Position numbers and translations under genes: made by a program. The notes beneath the pieces were generated by a model that worked only from the letters and a program-made list of their open reading frames with translations, ran no database searches and was not told the DNA's origin. A stretch of 64,000 bases of DNA from Xaviernesmea oryzae (lineage in GTDB: Bacteria > Pseudomonadota > Alphaproteobacteria > Rhizobiales > Rhizobiaceae): assembly GCF_900109605.1 (NCBI RefSeq), contig NZ_FOAM01000014.1:1-64000 (forward strand). The letters are read 5' to 3'. Of this stretch, positions 34,660-43,837 are shown piece by piece. Numbering within the stretch: position 1 is the first letter of the stretch; every line of letters begins with the position of its first letter.

Positions 34660-35756
34660 CCACGACACCCCGCAAGCTGGTCTTCATTGGCCTGTCGCTG
34701 TCCTCCTCCTGGGGCAATGGCCACGCTACGACGTTCCGCGCGCTGTTGCGCGGGCTGCACGAAAAAGGCGAGGACGTGCTGTTCCTGGAACGCGACGTGC
34801 CCTGGTACGCCAATGCGCGCGACCTGCCGGACCCTGATTTCTGCCGGCTGGCTCTTTATCAGGACACTGGCGAGCTGATCGCGCGGTTTGGGCCTGAGCT
34901 TCAAGCGGCGGATGCCGTCATCATCGGCTCCTATGTGCCCGAAGGGCCTGCCGTGATCGATGCGGTCCACGCGCTTGGCGTCAAGGCCCTGTGCTTTTAT
35001 GACATCGACACGCCCGTCACCATGGCCAAGTTGTCGCGCGGCGAGGAAGAGTATCTTCAGCGCCGGCAGGTGCCGCTCTTCGATGTCTATTTCTCCTTTT
35101 CCGGCGGTCGCGTGCTCGACCGTCTGGAGACGGATTTTGGCGCGCGGCGGGCAGAGGCGCTCTATTGCTCCGTGGACGAGACACGCTATCGCCACACGGG
35201 TGCTACGCCCGATATCGACCTTGGCTATCTCGGCACCTACAGCCCGGATCGGCAGCCGACTTTGGAGCGGCTGCTGATCGAGCCCGCGCGACGCCTGCCG
35301 CGTTGCCGCTTCGCCGTGGCTGGGCCGCAATATCCCGATGACATCGACTGGCCTGCCAATGTCGAACGGATCGACCATCTCGCACCCGCCGATCATGCCG
35401 CCTTCTACAGCCGCCAGCGCTTTACCCTGAACGTCACCCGGGCCGATATGATCGCGGCTGGCTGGTCGCCGAGCGTGCGGCTTTTCGAAGCGGCGGCCTG
35501 CCGCACGGCGATCATCAGCGACCGTTGGGAAGGCCTTGCCGAAGTCTTGCCGGATGGTGAAGCCGTGCTGGTGGCAGAAACCAGCGAGGATGTGATCGTC
35601 GCCTTGACGGAGATGACGAGCGAGGCGCGCGACCGCCTCGCTAACGGGGCGATGACGCGCGTGCTCGCCGATCACACCGGCCGCGCCCGCGCCGGCGATC
35701 TCCTGGCCGTGCTCGATAGCCTTCCCGCGCAACCGGCTGCGCGACGGCGGGCGTAA
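34656..35756 (+). CDS. CgeB-type glycosyltransferase (third of three)
   Basis: A 366-aa paralogue of the preceding gene: KLVFIGLSLSSSWGNGHATT at the start and SVRLFEAAACRTAIISDRWEG, then LPDGEAVLVAETSED, in the donor domain. The shared Gly-Asn-Gly/Asn-Gly-Ala pattern after the first beta strand marks both. The ATG overlaps the upstream stop. An 86-nt gap separates it from the sugar decarboxylase gene, still likely in the same transcript. Confidence 0.82.
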   Translation: MTTTPRKLVFIGLSLSSSWGNGHATTFRALLRGLHEKGEDVLFLERDVPWYANARDLPDPDFCRLALYQDTGELIARFGPELQAADAVIIGSYVPEGPAVIDAVHALGVKALCFYDIDTPVTMAKLSRGEEEYLQRRQVPLFDVYFSFSGGRVLDRLETDFGARRAEALYCSVDETRYRHTGATPDIDLGYLGTYSPDRQPTLERLLIEPARRLPRCRFAVAGPQYPDDIDWPANVERIDHLAPADHAAFYSRQRFTLNVTRADMIAAGWSPSVRLFEAAACRTAIISDRWEGLAEVLPDGEAVLVAETSEDVIVALTEMTSEARDRLANGAMTRVLADHTGRARAGDLLAVLDSLPAQPAARRRA

Positions 35757-35842
35757 GCCCTTCACGCTTCATCCTCGGCGCCGTCCCAGCCACAGCCGGC
35801 TTGCGCGCTCATGCCTTGCGACCCGCAAAAAGGAGAGAGCCT

Positions 35843-36874
35843 ATGCTCGACAGACCCAAAACCATCCGGCAACGGAAAACAAGCCTCGTGGCCGGCGGCG
35901 CCGGCTTCGTCGGCTCGCATCTGTGCGATCGGCTCCTGGCGGACGGCCATCGCGTGCTCTGTGTCGACAGCTACCTTACCAGTACGCCTGACAATATCAG
36001 GCCCCTCGGCAATCACCCGAACTTTCGCCTGATCGAGCAGGATATCTGCACCCCGCTCGTCATCGAGGAGGCGGTGGACGAAATTTACAATCTGGCCTGT
36101 CCCGCGTCGCCGCCGCTTTATCAGGCCGATCCCTTTCATACGATGATGACCAGCGTGGTCGGCACCGGCACTCTCCTGCAACTGGCCGCCCGGCATGGCG
36201 CACGCTTTCTCCAGGCCTCGACCAGCGAGGTCTATGGCGATCCCCTGGAGCATCCGCAGCGCGAGGACTACTGGGGCAATGTCAACTGCACGGGCCCGCG
36301 CGCCTGCTATGACGAGGGCAAGCGCGCGGCAGAAGCGCTCTGCTTCGACAGCCTGCGCCTGGGGCAGGTGGACGCGCGCGTGGTGCGCATCTTCAACACC
36401 TATGGCCCGCGCATGCAGCCCGATGATGGACGCATCGTCTCGAACCTCATCGTCCAGGCGTTGAGGAACGAGCCTCTGACCATCTATGGCGACGGATCGC
36501 AGACACGGTCCTTCTGCTATGTCTCGGATCTGGTGGAAGGGCTGCGGCGGCTGATGGCCGTCGATCCCAATCCCGGCATGCCCGTCAACATCGGCAATCC
36601 GGGTGAATTCACCATTCTGGAACTGGCCGAAATGGTCCTGGACCGGCTGCCGACCGCCTCGCGCATTGTTCACCGGCCTCTGCCGAAGGATGATCCCCAG
36701 CGTCGTCGTCCGGATATTTCCCGGGCGCAGTCGGTCCTTGGCTGGGCGCCTCAGGTCAGTCTGGCCGAGGGCCTGCCCGTGACCATCGACTGGTTCCGCA
36801 CCGCGATCAAGGCATCGCGCCGCAGGGCGCAGAGCCATTCGGCGCCGCAAGCGGCCTTTGGCGCAACGGCCTGA
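35843..36874 (+). CDS. UDP-glucuronic acid decarboxylase (UDP-xylose synthase)
   Basis: A 343-aa extended SDR that converts UDP-glucuronate to UDP-xylose. NAD motif VAGGAGFVGSHLCDRL is at about residues 16-31. Characteristic UXS segments follow: IYNLACPASPPLYQADPFHT, ASTSEVYGDPLEHPQ, and the catalytic pair in GPRACYDEGKRAAE. Arg-rich substrate contacts (DDPQRRRPDISRA) are present. ATG 35843 has AAGGAGAG upstream. It closes the glycan cluster and predicts xylose, or a sugar derived from it, as one building block. Confidence 0.9.
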   Translation: MLDRPKTIRQRKTSLVAGGAGFVGSHLCDRLLADGHRVLCVDSYLTSTPDNIRPLGNHPNFRLIEQDICTPLVIEEAVDEIYNLACPASPPLYQADPFHTMMTSVVGTGTLLQLAARHGARFLQASTSEVYGDPLEHPQREDYWGNVNCTGPRACYDEGKRAAEALCFDSLRLGQVDARVVRIFNTYGPRMQPDDGRIVSNLIVQALRNEPLTIYGDGSQTRSFCYVSDLVEGLRRLMAVDPNPGMPVNIGNPGEFTILELAEMVLDRLPTASRIVHRPLPKDDPQRRRPDISRAQSVLGWAPQVSLAEGLPVTIDWFRTAIKASRRRAQSHSAPQAAFGATA

Positions 36875-36965
36875 AGGGCCAGCGGCGCCAAACACAAAAC
36901 CTCGTCCCCATGTGTGATCGATTCATGGGACGAGAATCTATTAGACGTGTCCTGATCGTCTTCAC

Positions 36966-37054
36966 AACCCCGGATTTGCGCCGGGGTTTGTTCGTTCCGG
37001 CAACCCGTCCTGTGTTGCGGGACGGGTTGCCGCAAGGCCATGGCCTTGCGGCAA
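36966..37054. terminator. Triple hairpin between convergent operons, including a 28-nt perfect palindrome
   Basis: Hairpin 1: AACCCCGG (36966-36973) with CCGGGGTT (36981-36988). Hairpin 2: a 13-bp stem, 36998-37010 with 37020-37032. Hairpin 3: a perfect 28-nt palindrome, 37027-37054, centred on GGCCATGGCC and overlapping hairpin 2 by a few bases. They separate the decarboxylase (plus) from the MFS transporter (minus), whose stop is at 37070. No long T tract is present. A bidirectional terminator is the simplest role. Confidence 0.6.
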
Positions 37055-37069
37055 GCGATCCCGGCGCGG

Positions 37070-38413
37070 TCAGTCCGTGGCTGGTTCGATGCGCTTGTTG
37101 AAGAACAAGGCAGCCAGCGTGCACAGAGCGCCGGACAGGAGATAGAGCCCGATATAGGTCACGCCGAAATGGCTGGAGAGATACAGCACGATCAGCGGCG
37201 CAAACCCGGCGCCGACCAGCCAGGCGAGGTCCGAGGTGAAGGCCGAGCCGGTGTAGCGATAGGCCTTCCCGAAGCGGAAGGACACCGAACCGGAGGCCTG
37301 GCCGAAGGACAGGCCGAGAACGCCGAAGCCGATAATGACGAAGGCGTCGATACCAGCCGAACCGGAGGAAATCAGGATCGGGCCGACAAAGCTGAAGATC
37401 GCGATGATGATGGCGGCAACGCCCAGCTGGCTGCGCCGGCCGATGCGGTCGGCGAGCAGGCCGGACGCGATGATGGTGGCGATACCACAGAGCGCGCCGA
37501 CGACCTGCACCATCATGAAGGCGCCGATAGCCTGGTCGCCGTAGAGATTGGTCCAGCCGAGCGGGAAGATCGTGACGAGGTGGAACATGGCGAAGCTGGC
37601 CAGCGGCACGAAGGCACCGATCAGAATATCGCGCCCATGGACGGAGAGCAGGTTGCGAAGCCGGACGGGCTGCAGCTCGTGCTGCTCCAGCGCCGTGCCG
37701 AATTCCTTGGACACGACGAGACGCAGCCGCGCGAAAAGCGCCACGACATTGATCGCGAAAGCGACGAAGAAGGGGTAGCGCCAACCCCAGCTTAAGAAAT
37801 CCTCGTTAGAGAGGTTGGCAACGAAATAGCCGAAGAGCAGGCTGGCCAGTGCAAAGCCGATGGGCGCGCCGAGCTGGGGCACCATGGCATACCAGCCGCG
37901 ATGCCGCTCCGGCGCGTTCATGGCCAGGAGCGATGCCAGGCCGTCCCAGGCGCCGCCCAGCGCGAACCCCTGGCCCAGACGAAAGAGAGCGAGAAGATAG
38001 ATCGCCCAGACACCGATGGTGTCATAGCCCGGCAGGAAACCCATGCAGACTGTCGAGCTGCCGAGAACAAACAGCGCGATCGTCAGTTTGGTGCCCCGAC
38101 CGTAGTTGCGGTCGATCGCGGTGAAGACGACCGAGCCGAGCGGCCGGGCGATGAAGGCAAGCGAGAAGATCGCAAAGGAATAAAGCGTGCCCGTCAGGCG
38201 GTCAGGCGCGAAGGGAAAGATCAGTTGCGGAAAGACCAGCACCGAGGCCAGGCCGAAGACGAAGAAGTCGAAAAACTCCGACATCCGGCCGATGATCACA
38301 CCGATGGCGATGTTGCCGGCCGAAACCGGCTTGTCGTCATGAATCGTGCGCGCATCGCGCTCCATGCTGGACGACGATGGGGTCATTCCCCGGGAAACTG
38401 CCATACTGGCCAT
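37070..38413 (-). CDS. MFS transporter, metabolite:H+ symporter (MHS) type
   Basis: A 447-aa inner-membrane transporter with about 12 predicted helices. The first helix region IIGRMSEFFDFFVFGLASVLVF and the loop RPLGSVVFTAIDRNYGRGTK (MFS motif A-like, between helices 2 and 3) match the MHS subfamily that moves carboxylates, proline or betaine with protons. The long N-terminal leader of about 35 residues is polar. ATG 38413 has GGAGG upstream. It is divergent from cyoA. The substrate is not predictable. Confidence 0.87.
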   Translation of the reverse strand: MASMAVSRGMTPSSSSMERDARTIHDDKPVSAGNIAIGVIIGRMSEFFDFFVFGLASVLVFPQLIFPFAPDRLTGTLYSFAIFSLAFIARPLGSVVFTAIDRNYGRGTKLTIALFVLGSSTVCMGFLPGYDTIGVWAIYLLALFRLGQGFALGGAWDGLASLLAMNAPERHRGWYAMVPQLGAPIGFALASLLFGYFVANLSNEDFLSWGWRYPFFVAFAINVVALFARLRLVVSKEFGTALEQHELQPVRLRNLLSVHGRDILIGAFVPLASFAMFHLVTIFPLGWTNLYGDQAIGAFMMVQVVGALCGIATIIASGLLADRIGRRSQLGVAAIIIAIFSFVGPILISSGSAGIDAFVIIGFGVLGLSFGQASGSVSFRFGKAYRYTGSAFTSDLAWLVGAGFAPLIVLYLSSHFGVTYIGLYLLSGALCTLAALFFNKRIEPATD

Positions 38414-38747
38414 GATAACGCCTCCTTCCGTTCCGGCGGCACGCCGTGCCACGCCGCCCCCAGAACGATCTTGAGCGCCCAATGTTTCTTATCAAGTGGG
38501 CGAAGGCTAAAATTCGTCGTCGCGACGCAGCATTCTGCCTTGCACTGCACGCATGGCAGCCATTCACCTGGCGCAAGCCGGTGCTCGACTTTTGGCCGCA
38601 ATCGTTTAATGGCGGGACAAATCGGACATTTAGGCCCATAATTTGGCCCTGCCGCAGCAGCGGCGCGGCGGTGCGACCAAACACCTCATACCGTTCCTGC
38701 GCGGGTGGCATTAGTCGCAGGACATCGAAACGAAAGAACATCATGCC
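38414..38747. promoter_or_regulatory. Divergent MFS/cyoA intergenic region
   Basis: 334 nt that must contain promoters for the MFS transporter (minus) and the cyo operon (plus). No perfect FNR-type dyad (TTGAT-N4-ATCAA) or other recognisable operator was found by eye, and no gene. Confidence 0.4.
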
Positions 38748-39938
38748 ATGATGAAACCCGTGAAATTTCCGAGGAGCCTGCTCCTCCTCCCGCTGCTGGG
38801 AATGCTGGCTGGCTGCAACATGGTGGTCATGTCCCCGTTCGGCGATATCGCGGCCCAGCAGCGCGACTTGATCGTCATCTCGACGCTGCTGATGCTTCTG
38901 ATCATCATTCCGGTGATCTGTTTGACCCTGTTCTTCGCCTGGCGCTATCGCGCAGCCAATACGGCAGCGACCTACGATCCCGAATGGCACCATTCGACCC
39001 GTCTGGAAGTGGTGATCTGGGCCGCGCCGCTGGCCATCATCATCGCGCTCGGCGCCATCACCTGGATCTCGACGCACAAGCTCGATCCCTATCGTCCGCT
39101 CGATCGGATCGACGCGCAACGTCCGCTGCCGGCCGATGTCAAGCCGCTGACGGTGCAGGTCGTCGCGCTCGACTGGAAATGGCTGTTCATCTATCCCGAA
39201 CAGGGCTTGGCCACCGTCAACGAGCTCTATGCGCCCGTCGACGTGCCGATCAATTTCGAGATCACCGCCTCTTCGGTGATGAACTCCTTCTACATTCCCG
39301 CACTTGCCGGCCAGGTCTATGCCATGCCCGGCATGCGCACCAAGCTGCATGCGGTCATCAACCAGGCCGGCGCTTACAATGGATTTTCGGCCAATTACAG
39401 CGGTGCCGGCTTCTCCCACATGACCTTCACCTTCAACGGCACGTCCCAAGCCGATTTCGATGCCTGGGTTGCCAAGACGAAGGCGGGTAACACGACCTTC
39501 GACCGCGCCGCCTATCTCGAATTCGAGAAGCCGAGCGAGCGTGAGCCGAAGCGCCAGTTCGCCAATGTCGAGGACAATCTCTTCGATGCCATCGTCAATC
39601 TCTGCGTCAAGCCGGGCCAGATGTGCGCCAAGGACATGATGCATATCGACATGATGGGCGGCGCCGGCAAGGAGAGCCACGAGAACCGCGAGAAGCTGCG
39701 CTACGACACCCGCCATGCCGACGAGGGCGCGGGCACCAACGCCGCCACCTTCCCGGCCCATGGCAATGACGCACGCAGCCCGGAATCGCCGAATCAGGAA
39801 CAGCCGCATGCGGCGCCGGCCGAAAACGGCATGCAAGGCCACGACATGGGCAACATGGGCGGCCAGGACACCCACGGGAACCCCGCGCCTGAAGGCGAGG
39901 GCGGTATCGCCCCCAAGCAGCTCAACCAGGCCAACTAG
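38748..39938 (+). CDS. cyoA: Cytochrome bo3 ubiquinol oxidase subunit II
   Basis: A 396-aa lipoprotein subunit of the terminal oxidase. A lipobox LAGC lies around residues 20-23. Two transmembrane helices (about 43-65 and 85-105) are followed by a cupredoxin-like periplasmic domain (LDWKWLFIYPEQGLATVNEL, SSVMNSFYIPALAGQVYAMPG). The Cu-A ligands of cytochrome c oxidases are absent, as expected for a quinol oxidase. After the conserved domain comes an unusual tail of about 100 residues rich in Met, His, Asn and Gly (KDMMHIDMMGG, GMQGHDMGNMGGQDTHGNP). The first of two adjacent ATGs (38748/38751) is used. Confidence 0.95.
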   Translation: MMKPVKFPRSLLLLPLLGMLAGCNMVVMSPFGDIAAQQRDLIVISTLLMLLIIIPVICLTLFFAWRYRAANTAATYDPEWHHSTRLEVVIWAAPLAIIIALGAITWISTHKLDPYRPLDRIDAQRPLPADVKPLTVQVVALDWKWLFIYPEQGLATVNELYAPVDVPINFEITASSVMNSFYIPALAGQVYAMPGMRTKLHAVINQAGAYNGFSANYSGAGFSHMTFTFNGTSQADFDAWVAKTKAGNTTFDRAAYLEFEKPSEREPKRQFANVEDNLFDAIVNLCVKPGQMCAKDMMHIDMMGGAGKESHENREKLRYDTRHADEGAGTNAATFPAHGNDARSPESPNQEQPHAAPAENGMQGHDMGNMGGQDTHGNPAPEGEGGIAPKQLNQAN

Positions 39939-39999
39939 GAACGGGCTGGCGCGCCTGACGCGCCGCGCCGACCGCTCTTAAAGAACGCAGGTACAAACC

Positions 40000-42003
40000 A
40001 TGTTTTCGCATCTGGACACAAAATCGCTGATCTTCGGGAGGCTCGATCTGGGCGCTTTCCCGATTCATGAGCCGATCCTGGTGGCGACCTTCATCGCGGT
40101 GGCGCTCGGCGGCATCGCGGTTGTCGGCGCGCTCACCTATTTCCGCCTCTGGGGTTATCTCTGGAAGGAGTGGTTCACCAGCGTCGATCACAAGAAGATC
40201 GGCATCATGTATATCGTTCTGGCGATCATCATGCTGCTGCGCGGCTTTGCCGACGCGCTGATGATGCGCACGCAGCAGGCCATTGCCTTCAACGGCAATG
40301 AGGGCATCTTTCCGCCGCACCACTACGACCAGATCTTCACCGCCCATGGCGTGATCATGATCTTCTTCATGGCCATGCCTTTCGTCACCGGGCTGATGAA
40401 CTTCGTCGTGCCGCTGCAGATCGGCGCGCGCGACGTGTCCTTCCCCTTCCTCAACAACTTCTCCTTCTGGATGACGGCCGCAGGCGCCGCGCTGATCATG
40501 ATCTCGCTCTTCGTCGGCGAGTTCGCGCGCACGGGCTGGCTTGCCTATCCGCCGCTCTCGGGCGCGGATTACAGCCCAGGCGTCGGGGTGGATTACTATA
40601 TCTGGGGCCTGCAGGTGGCCGGTGTCGGCACGACGCTGTCGGGCATCAACCTGATCGCCACCATCGTCAAGATGCGCGCGCCGGGCATGACCATGATGAA
40701 GATGCCGATCTTCACCTGGACCTCCTTCTGCACCAACATCCTGATCGTCGCCAGCTTCCCGATCCTGACCGCCACCTTGGCGCTCTTGTCGCTCGACCGC
40801 TATGTCGGCACCCATTTCTTCACCAACGACCTTGGTGGAAATCCGATGATGTACGTCAACCTCATCTGGATCTGGGGCCATCCGGAAGTCTACATCCTGA
40901 TCCTGCCGGCTTTCGGCATCTTCTCCGAAATCGTCGCCACCTTCTGTGGCAAGCGCCTGTTCGGCTATGCGTCGATGGTCTACGCCACCTGCGTGATCAT
41001 GATCCTGTCCTACCTCGTCTGGCTGCACCACTTCTTCACCATGGGCTCGGGCGCCAGCGTCAACGCCTTCTTCGGCATCACCACGATGATCATCTCGATC
41101 CCAACGGGCGCGAAGATCTTCAACTGGCTCTTCACCATGTATCGCGGCCGCATCCGCTTCGAAGTGCCGATGCTGTGGACGATCGGCTTCATGGTCACCT
41201 TCGTCATCGGCGGCATGACCGGCGTCATGCTGGCGGTCCCGCCGGCTGACTTCGTGCTGCACAATTCGCTGTTCCTCATCGCCCACTTCCACAACGTCAT
41301 CATCGGTGGCGTGGTCTTCGGTGTGCTGGCCGGCTTCAACTACTGGTTCCCGAAGGCTTTCGGCTTCCGCCTGGACGCCTTCTGGGGCAAGATGTCCTTC
41401 TGGTTCTGGCTCGTCGGCTTCTACTTCGCCTTCATGCCGCTCTACGTTCTCGGCCTGATGGGCGTGACCCGCCGCGTCAGCCAGTTCGAGGATCCTTCCC
41501 TGCAGATCTGGTTCATCATCGCCGCCTTCGGCGCCTTCCTGATCGCGCTCGGTATCGCGTCCTTCATCATCCAGCTGATCGTCAGCTTCATGAAGCGCGA
41601 AGAACTGCGTGACCTTACGGGCGATCCGTGGAACGGCCGGACGCTGGAATGGTCGACCTCTTCGCCGCCGCCGGATTACAACTTCGCCTTCACGCCCGTG
41701 ATCCACGATCATGACAGCTGGTACGACATGAAGCGCCGCGGCTATACCCGCCCGCTGGAAGGCTTCCGGCCGATCCACATGCCGAAGAACACCGGCACCG
41801 GGGTGATCCTCGCCGGTCTCTCCGTCGCCCTCGGCTTCGGGCTGATCTGGTACATGTGGTGGCTCGCCGCCCTGTCGCTCGTGGCGATCATCGTCGTATC
41901 GATCGTCCACACCTTCAACTATAAGCGCGACTTCTACATCCCCGCCGATGAGGTGGTGGCCACCGAAGCCGAACGCACCCAGCTTCTGACCAGGAAGGCC
42001 TGA
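40000..42003 (+). CDS. cyoB: Cytochrome bo3 ubiquinol oxidase subunit I
   Basis: A 667-aa catalytic subunit with 15 predicted helices. It holds low-spin haem b, high-spin haem o3 and Cu-B. Visible ligands: His in [11 protein letters not shown] (haem b), the Cu-B/cross-linked motif [12 protein letters not shown], the His-His pair in WLHHFF, and the His pair in [12 protein letters not shown] (haems). It oxidises ubiquinol, reduces O2 to water and pumps protons. It lies 61 nt after cyoA and 4 nt before cyoC. Confidence 0.98.
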   Translation: MFSHLDTKSLIFGRLDLGAFPIHEPILVATFIAVALGGIAVVGALTYFRLWGYLWKEWFTSVDHKKIGIMYIVLAIIMLLRGFADALMMRTQQAIAFNGNEGIFPPHHYDQIFTAHGVIMIFFMAMPFVTGLMNFVVPLQIGARDVSFPFLNNFSFWMTAAGAALIMISLFVGEFARTGWLAYPPLSGADYSPGVGVDYYIWGLQVAGVGTTLSGINLIATIVKMRAPGMTMMKMPIFTWTSFCTNILIVASFPILTATLALLSLDRYVGTHFFTNDLGGNPMMYVNLIWIWGHPEVYILILPAFGIFSEIVATFCGKRLFGYASMVYATCVIMILSYLVWLHHFFTMGSGASVNAFFGITTMIISIPTGAKIFNWLFTMYRGRIRFEVPMLWTIGFMVTFVIGGMTGVMLAVPPADFVLHNSLFLIAHFHNVIIGGVVFGVLAGFNYWFPKAFGFRLDAFWGKMSFWFWLVGFYFAFMPLYVLGLMGVTRRVSQFEDPSLQIWFIIAAFGAFLIALGIASFIIQLIVSFMKREELRDLTGDPWNGRTLEWSTSSPPPDYNFAFTPVIHDHDSWYDMKRRGYTRPLEGFRPIHMPKNTGTGVILAGLSVALGFGLIWYMWWLAALSLVAIIVVSIVHTFNYKRDFYIPADEVVATEAERTQLLTRKA

Positions 42004-42007
42004 CCTG

Positions 42008-42628
42008 ATGAGCAGCACCCCTCTCGATACCAAGGGCGAGCCGGTCTTCTACCTTCAGGAAGACCATCATCCGGAAAACAGCACGCTTCTGGGTTTCTGG
42101 ATCTATCTGATGAGCGACTGCCTCATCTTCGCGATGCTGTTCGCCACCTACGCCGTGCTTGGCCGCTCCTATGCGGCCGGGCCTGCGCCGGCGGACCTGT
42201 TCGACCTGACGCTGGTCGCCATCAACACGGCGATGCTCCTGTTCTCGTCGATCACCTACGGCTTCGCCATGCTCGCCATGGAGAAGAACAACAAGAAGGC
42301 GACGCTCGGCTGGCTGGCGATCACCGGCATCTTCGGCCTCGCCTTCCTGTTCCTCGAACTTTACGAGTTCCACCACCTGATCCTCGAGGGTGCAGGCCCT
42401 GACCGGTCGGCCTTCCTGTCGTCGTTCTTCACCCTGGTTGGCACGCACGGGCTGCACGTCACCTTCGGCTGTATCTGGCTGGTGACGCTGATGGTCCAGG
42501 TGTCGCTGCACGGGCTGATCCCGGAGAACCGCCGGCGCCTGATGTGCCTGTCGATGTTCTGGCACTTCCTCGACGTCGTCTGGATCGGCGTTTTCTCTCT
42601 CGTCTATCTGATCGGAGTCGTCGGATGA
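42008..42628 (+). CDS. cyoC: Cytochrome bo3 ubiquinol oxidase subunit III
   Basis: A 206-aa subunit III with five predicted transmembrane helices (for example [23 protein letters not shown] and [22 protein letters not shown]). The [12 protein letters not shown] start region and THGLHV are typical of CyoC. AGGAAGG precedes the ATG. The stop overlaps cyoD by 4 nt. Confidence 0.96.
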   Translation: MSSTPLDTKGEPVFYLQEDHHPENSTLLGFWIYLMSDCLIFAMLFATYAVLGRSYAAGPAPADLFDLTLVAINTAMLLFSSITYGFAMLAMEKNNKKATLGWLAITGIFGLAFLFLELYEFHHLILEGAGPDRSAFLSSFFTLVGTHGLHVTFGCIWLVTLMVQVSLHGLIPENRRRLMCLSMFWHFLDVVWIGVFSLVYLIGVVG

Positions 42629-43026
42629 CCACCCACATCACGCATCACGAAGACGCGCATCAGGCCCATCACGGCCACAGCGATGGCCATGACGCAGGTC
42701 ATGGTTCGATGAAGAGCTATATGACCGGCTTCATCCTGTCGGTCATCCTCACCGCCGTGCCCTTCTGGCTGGTGATGGGGGACGTGTTCTCGAGCAAGGC
42801 CGTCACCGTTGCCCTGATCATGGTGTTCGCGGCGATTCAGATCGTCGTGCACATGGTCTACTTCCTGCACATGAACAGCCGGTCGGAAGGCGGCTGGACG
42901 CTGCTGGCCCTGATCTTCACCTTCGTGATCCTGGTCATCGCCCTGTCCGGTTCGCTCTGGGTCATGCACCATCTGAACATCAACATGATGCCGGTCAGCC
43001 CGGATATGATGCGCAATGCCCCCTGA
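42625..43026 (+). CDS. cyoD: Cytochrome bo3 ubiquinol oxidase subunit IV
   Basis: A 133-aa small subunit with three helices ([57 protein letters not shown]). The first 28 residues are strikingly His-rich ([20 protein letters not shown]), more than in E. coli CyoD. ATG 42625 overlaps the cyoC stop (ATGA). No cyoE (haem O synthase) follows; SURF1 takes its place. Confidence 0.94.
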   Translation: MTTHITHHEDAHQAHHGHSDGHDAGHGSMKSYMTGFILSVILTAVPFWLVMGDVFSSKAVTVALIMVFAAIQIVVHMVYFLHMNSRSEGGWTLLALIFTFVILVIALSGSLWVMHHLNINMMPVSPDMMRNAP

Positions 43027-43744
43027 TACCCGCGTCCGTCCCCGGACGGTCGTCACGCTTCTGCTCGCCGTCCTCGTGACGGCGGGCCTTCTCGCCCTCG
43101 GCACCTGGCAGGTCAAGCGGCTGTTCTGGAAGCTGGACCTGATTGCCCGCGTTGAAGCGCGCGTTCAGGCGCCGCCGGGAGCGATCCCCGCACCAGATGA
43201 ATGGTCGGATTTCGACCCTGCCACGCAGGAATATCGGCATATCAGGCTGTCCGGCACGTTCCTTCACGACAAGGAAGTACTGGCGCAGGCCAATACGATT
43301 CTCGGCCCCGGCTTCTGGGTGCTCACGCCTCTGATCCAGGCCGACGGCAGCGTCATTCTCATCAATCGGGGCTTTGTGCCGCCGGACCGGCGCGACCCGG
43401 CAACGCGTACGGACGGCAATCCGTCCGGCACCGTCGATGTGGTCGGCCTGCTGCGCCTCAGCGAGCCGAAAGGCGCTTTCCTGCGCAGCAATGATGCCGC
43501 CACAGGCCGATGGTATTCGCGCGATGTTCAAGCGATTGCCGAGGCCAAGGGTCTGCCGGCCGACAAGGTTGCGCCCTTCTTCATTGATGCGGACAAGACG
43601 CCCAATCCCGGTGGCTACCCTGTGGGCGGCCTGACGCAGGTCGTCTTTCCCAACAACCACCTCGTCTATGCCATCACCTGGTATTCGCTGGCCGGCATGC
43701 TGATGGCCGTTATCATCGTGCTCTATCGCCGCCGGCAAATCTGA
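43016..43744 (+). CDS. SURF1-family oxidase assembly protein
   Basis: A 242-aa protein with an N-terminal transmembrane helix (VVTLLLAVLVTAGLLALGTWQV, about residues 11-32) and a C-terminal one (AITWYSLAGMLMAVIIVLYRRR), flanking a periplasmic domain with the SURF1 motifs LGTWQVKRLFWK, GPGFWVLTPL and INRGFVP. SURF1 proteins deliver haem to terminal oxidase subunit I. The start overlaps the last 11 nt of cyoD, so it belongs to the cyo operon and probably matures this quinol oxidase. Confidence 0.92.
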   Translation: MPPDTRVRPRTVVTLLLAVLVTAGLLALGTWQVKRLFWKLDLIARVEARVQAPPGAIPAPDEWSDFDPATQEYRHIRLSGTFLHDKEVLAQANTILGPGFWVLTPLIQADGSVILINRGFVPPDRRDPATRTDGNPSGTVDVVGLLRLSEPKGAFLRSNDAATGRWYSRDVQAIAEAKGLPADKVAPFFIDADKTPNPGGYPVGGLTQVVFPNNHLVYAITWYSLAGMLMAVIIVLYRRRQI

Positions 43745-43837
43745 GCGGCGATCACGAAACCTGTGCCAGCCATGAAATAGGCGGCGCAGATAAGATTGCG
43801 CCGCCCGTTCTGCATTGTCTCGTTCACGCCGGCAAGC

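Noticed and set aside
38414-38747. Possible FNR/ANR site controlling cyoA (TTGAG ... ATCAA).
   Set aside because: The two half-site-like sequences are far apart and not in the TTGAT-N4-ATCAA spacing.
39922-42033. A minus-strand open frame of about 700 codons, rich in Glu, Asp, Gly, Arg and His.
   Set aside because: Exact antisense of cyoB, a well-supported gene. The composition is the complement of membrane-protein codons.
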